Assembly (NCBI GenBank): GCA_046498285.1
Contig: JAWOBA010000204.1
Coordinates: 1 to 5,702 of the forward strand
DNA length: 5,702 nt
Reading direction: 5' to 3'
Source of the DNA: B33-G16 sp046498285
GTDB taxonomy: Bacteria > Desulfobacterota > DSM-4660 > Desulfatiglandales > B25-G16
Shown here in pieces: positions 5,091 to 5,702 of this stretch (position 1 is its first letter; each line of letters opens with the position of its first letter). A program made the position numbers and the translations under genes. Under the pieces are notes generated by a model. That model did not search any database, had not been told where the DNA came from, and was given only the letters and a program-made list of their open reading frames with translations.

Positions 5091-5435
5091 GAGGCGAAAC
5101 AGTACCTACAGCTCGGGAAATGTCAATGCAACAGTCTTGACTCCCAGATCGGAGCCACCACTCTGTCCATGATGCAGTACATTATGCTGATACTGTATAA
5201 ACAGATGCATTACGGCAAGAGCACGGGCAGCCTCTTTGACCTGTTGAACAGCCAGGCAGAGGAAGAGAACATCACACGATATTTCCTGGAGATATTCTGG
5301 GTCGTCAATGGGATCGGTGAAATCCTGAAGGTGAACTTTATGGAACTGTTCGAGGAAATGATCAGGGACAATGACAAGGCAGAAGAAATAATGAGGCTGT
5401 TTTCACCACTATTTGAGAGAAAGCAGGCTGCATAA
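5082..5435 (+). pseudogene. Second IS4-type transposase, C-terminal fragment (different subgroup)
   Basis: From the palindrome edge the plus strand reads 'FFKEAKQYLQLGKCQCNS' then 'LDSQIGATTLSMMQYIML', continuing for about 110 residues to 'RLFSPLFERKQAA' and a stop at 5433-5435. The FFKEAKQ-L-LGK-Q pattern is the post-Glu region of another IS4-like DDE transposase group, distinct from the FFKWIKQH type on its left, with which it shares only FFK. The N-terminal and catalytic parts (two Asp and the Glu) are missing, so it is inactive. An in-frame TTG or ATG upstream in the palindrome (5025-5081) gives an apparent start, but that part is not transposase sequence. Base composition is richer in GC than the adjacent minus-strand fragment, in line with a separate origin. 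Confidence 0.8.
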
Positions 5436-5647
5436 CGTGCTAAGACCTTTATAATGCGCTGTATAGCAGGACAATAAAATGAAACAATGCAATAAAATAT
5501 TAAAATTAACTAATTAGGGTTTCCTGTCCAAGTCAGGTGGAAATTTTGATTTTTTAACAGATTATTTCTTCACCACCTTTTTTTTCATAAAAATAGTGAT
5601 CTCACCTCTTTTTTATTTGTAATCATTCTACATAAAAGCGCTTTTCT
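5436..5647. other. Non-coding interval between the IS4-type fragment and the right-edge gene tail
   Basis: No gene is seen. The first part (5436-5545) is probably the end of the second IS4-type element. The rest is T-rich and contains two similar words, TCACCACCTTTTTTTT near 5570 and TCACCTCTTTTTTA near 5602. A 12-bp perfect palindrome AAAAGCGCTTTT at 5634-5645 lies just beyond the stop codon of the minus-strand tail at the right edge. Confidence 0.45.
5520..5555 (+). terminator. Weak terminator-like hairpin or IS end
   Basis: TTTCC (5520-5524) can pair with GGAAA (5539-5543), or alternatively CCTG (5523-5526) with CAGG (5534-5537). Two T-runs, TTTT and TTTTTT, follow at 5544-5555. The stem is short and the alternatives compete. 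The same bases could be the terminal repeat of the IS4-type element instead. Confidence 0.22.
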
Positions 5648-5701
5648 TTACTTTTGAGCGTACTTCTCCCAGGCTGTGAGCTGATATAGTCGATTGTATG
5701 T
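5648..5701 (-). CDS. Possible C-terminal tail of an unidentified gene entering from the right
   Basis: On the minus strand the frame reads 'TYNRLYQLTAWEKYAQK' followed by TAA at 5650-5648; the rest of the gene lies outside the window. The composition (aromatic, Leu, 'TAWEKYA') looks like a real protein end rather than random translation, but seventeen residues are too few to name a family. The 12-bp palindrome AAAAGCGCTTTT starts three bases after the stop, where a terminator would be expected, although it has no proper loop. Confidence 0.33.
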   Translation of the reverse strand, partial: TYNRLYQLTAWEKYAQK

Positions 5702-5702
5702 A

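Noticed and set aside
5550..5640. Tiny minus-strand frames (for example MKKKVVKK and a 13-codon frame) in the right intergenic part
   Set aside because: They are far too short, are composed of Lys from A-runs, and resemble no known small protein.
1..5702. tRNA, rRNA, riboswitch, replication origin, or a new multi-gene defence system
   Set aside because: No cloverleaf, rRNA-like or riboswitch-like segment was recognised. The complete genes are only a DprA-like protein and a transposase, so a multi-gene system cannot be supported.

Overview
The window looks like an accessory, repeat-rich stretch of a Bacteroidota chromosome, probably of the Bacteroidales or Marinilabiliales type. The evidence is the AT-rich coding style, a Bacteroidota-type promoter (TTG-N20-TATCTTTG) ahead of the Fic gene, an RHS/YD-type surface protein of the Bacteroidota form, and IS1634- and IS4-type transposases common in that phylum. 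No intact pathway or operon is present. Only two genes look complete: a small DprA-like protein and an IS1634-family transposase.

Left part (1-1450). The 3' end of an AlbA_2/HATPase_c_4-type ATP-binding regulator runs in from the left edge and stops at 436. It is followed by about 280 bp carrying four pairs of CCGGA, each pair spaced exactly 10 bp. Next is a 154-aa DprA-like (Rossmann/SLOG-type) protein at 720-1184. Downstream lies a non-coding stretch ending in a long imperfect hairpin (1314-1444) whose shape and GTTATGC end resemble an integron attC site. The DprA-like gene plus this hairpin could be a gene-cassette unit; that is inference.

Middle (1470-4130). A well-formed promoter with two TGATAGTATCA operator-like palindromes drives a class II-type Fic gene (ATG at 1524). 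The gene is cut off before its catalytic HxFx(D/E)GNGR motif. The break lies at or just before the left end of an IS1634-family element. The element spans about 2032-4129 and has 16-bp terminal inverted repeats, with the transposase on the minus strand. Its right flank is an unrelated gene, the N-terminal region of an RHS/YD protein, so the IS sits at a junction between two broken genes rather than inside one interrupted gene.

Right part (4130-5702). The RHS fragment carries a frameshift near 4278 and ends at the border of a minus-strand C-terminal fragment of an IS4-family transposase. That fragment is joined head to head to the plus-strand C-terminal fragment of a different IS4-type transposase, through a 40-bp near-perfect palindrome with no spacer at 5051-5090. 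About 210 bp of non-coding sequence follows, and a possible 17-codon gene tail on the minus strand runs off the right edge.

Overall this is a decayed insertion hotspot. I found no convincing undescribed multi-gene system. The most unusual structures are the paired 10-bp-phased CCGGA repeats, the attC-like hairpin, and the palindromic IS4/IS4 junction.
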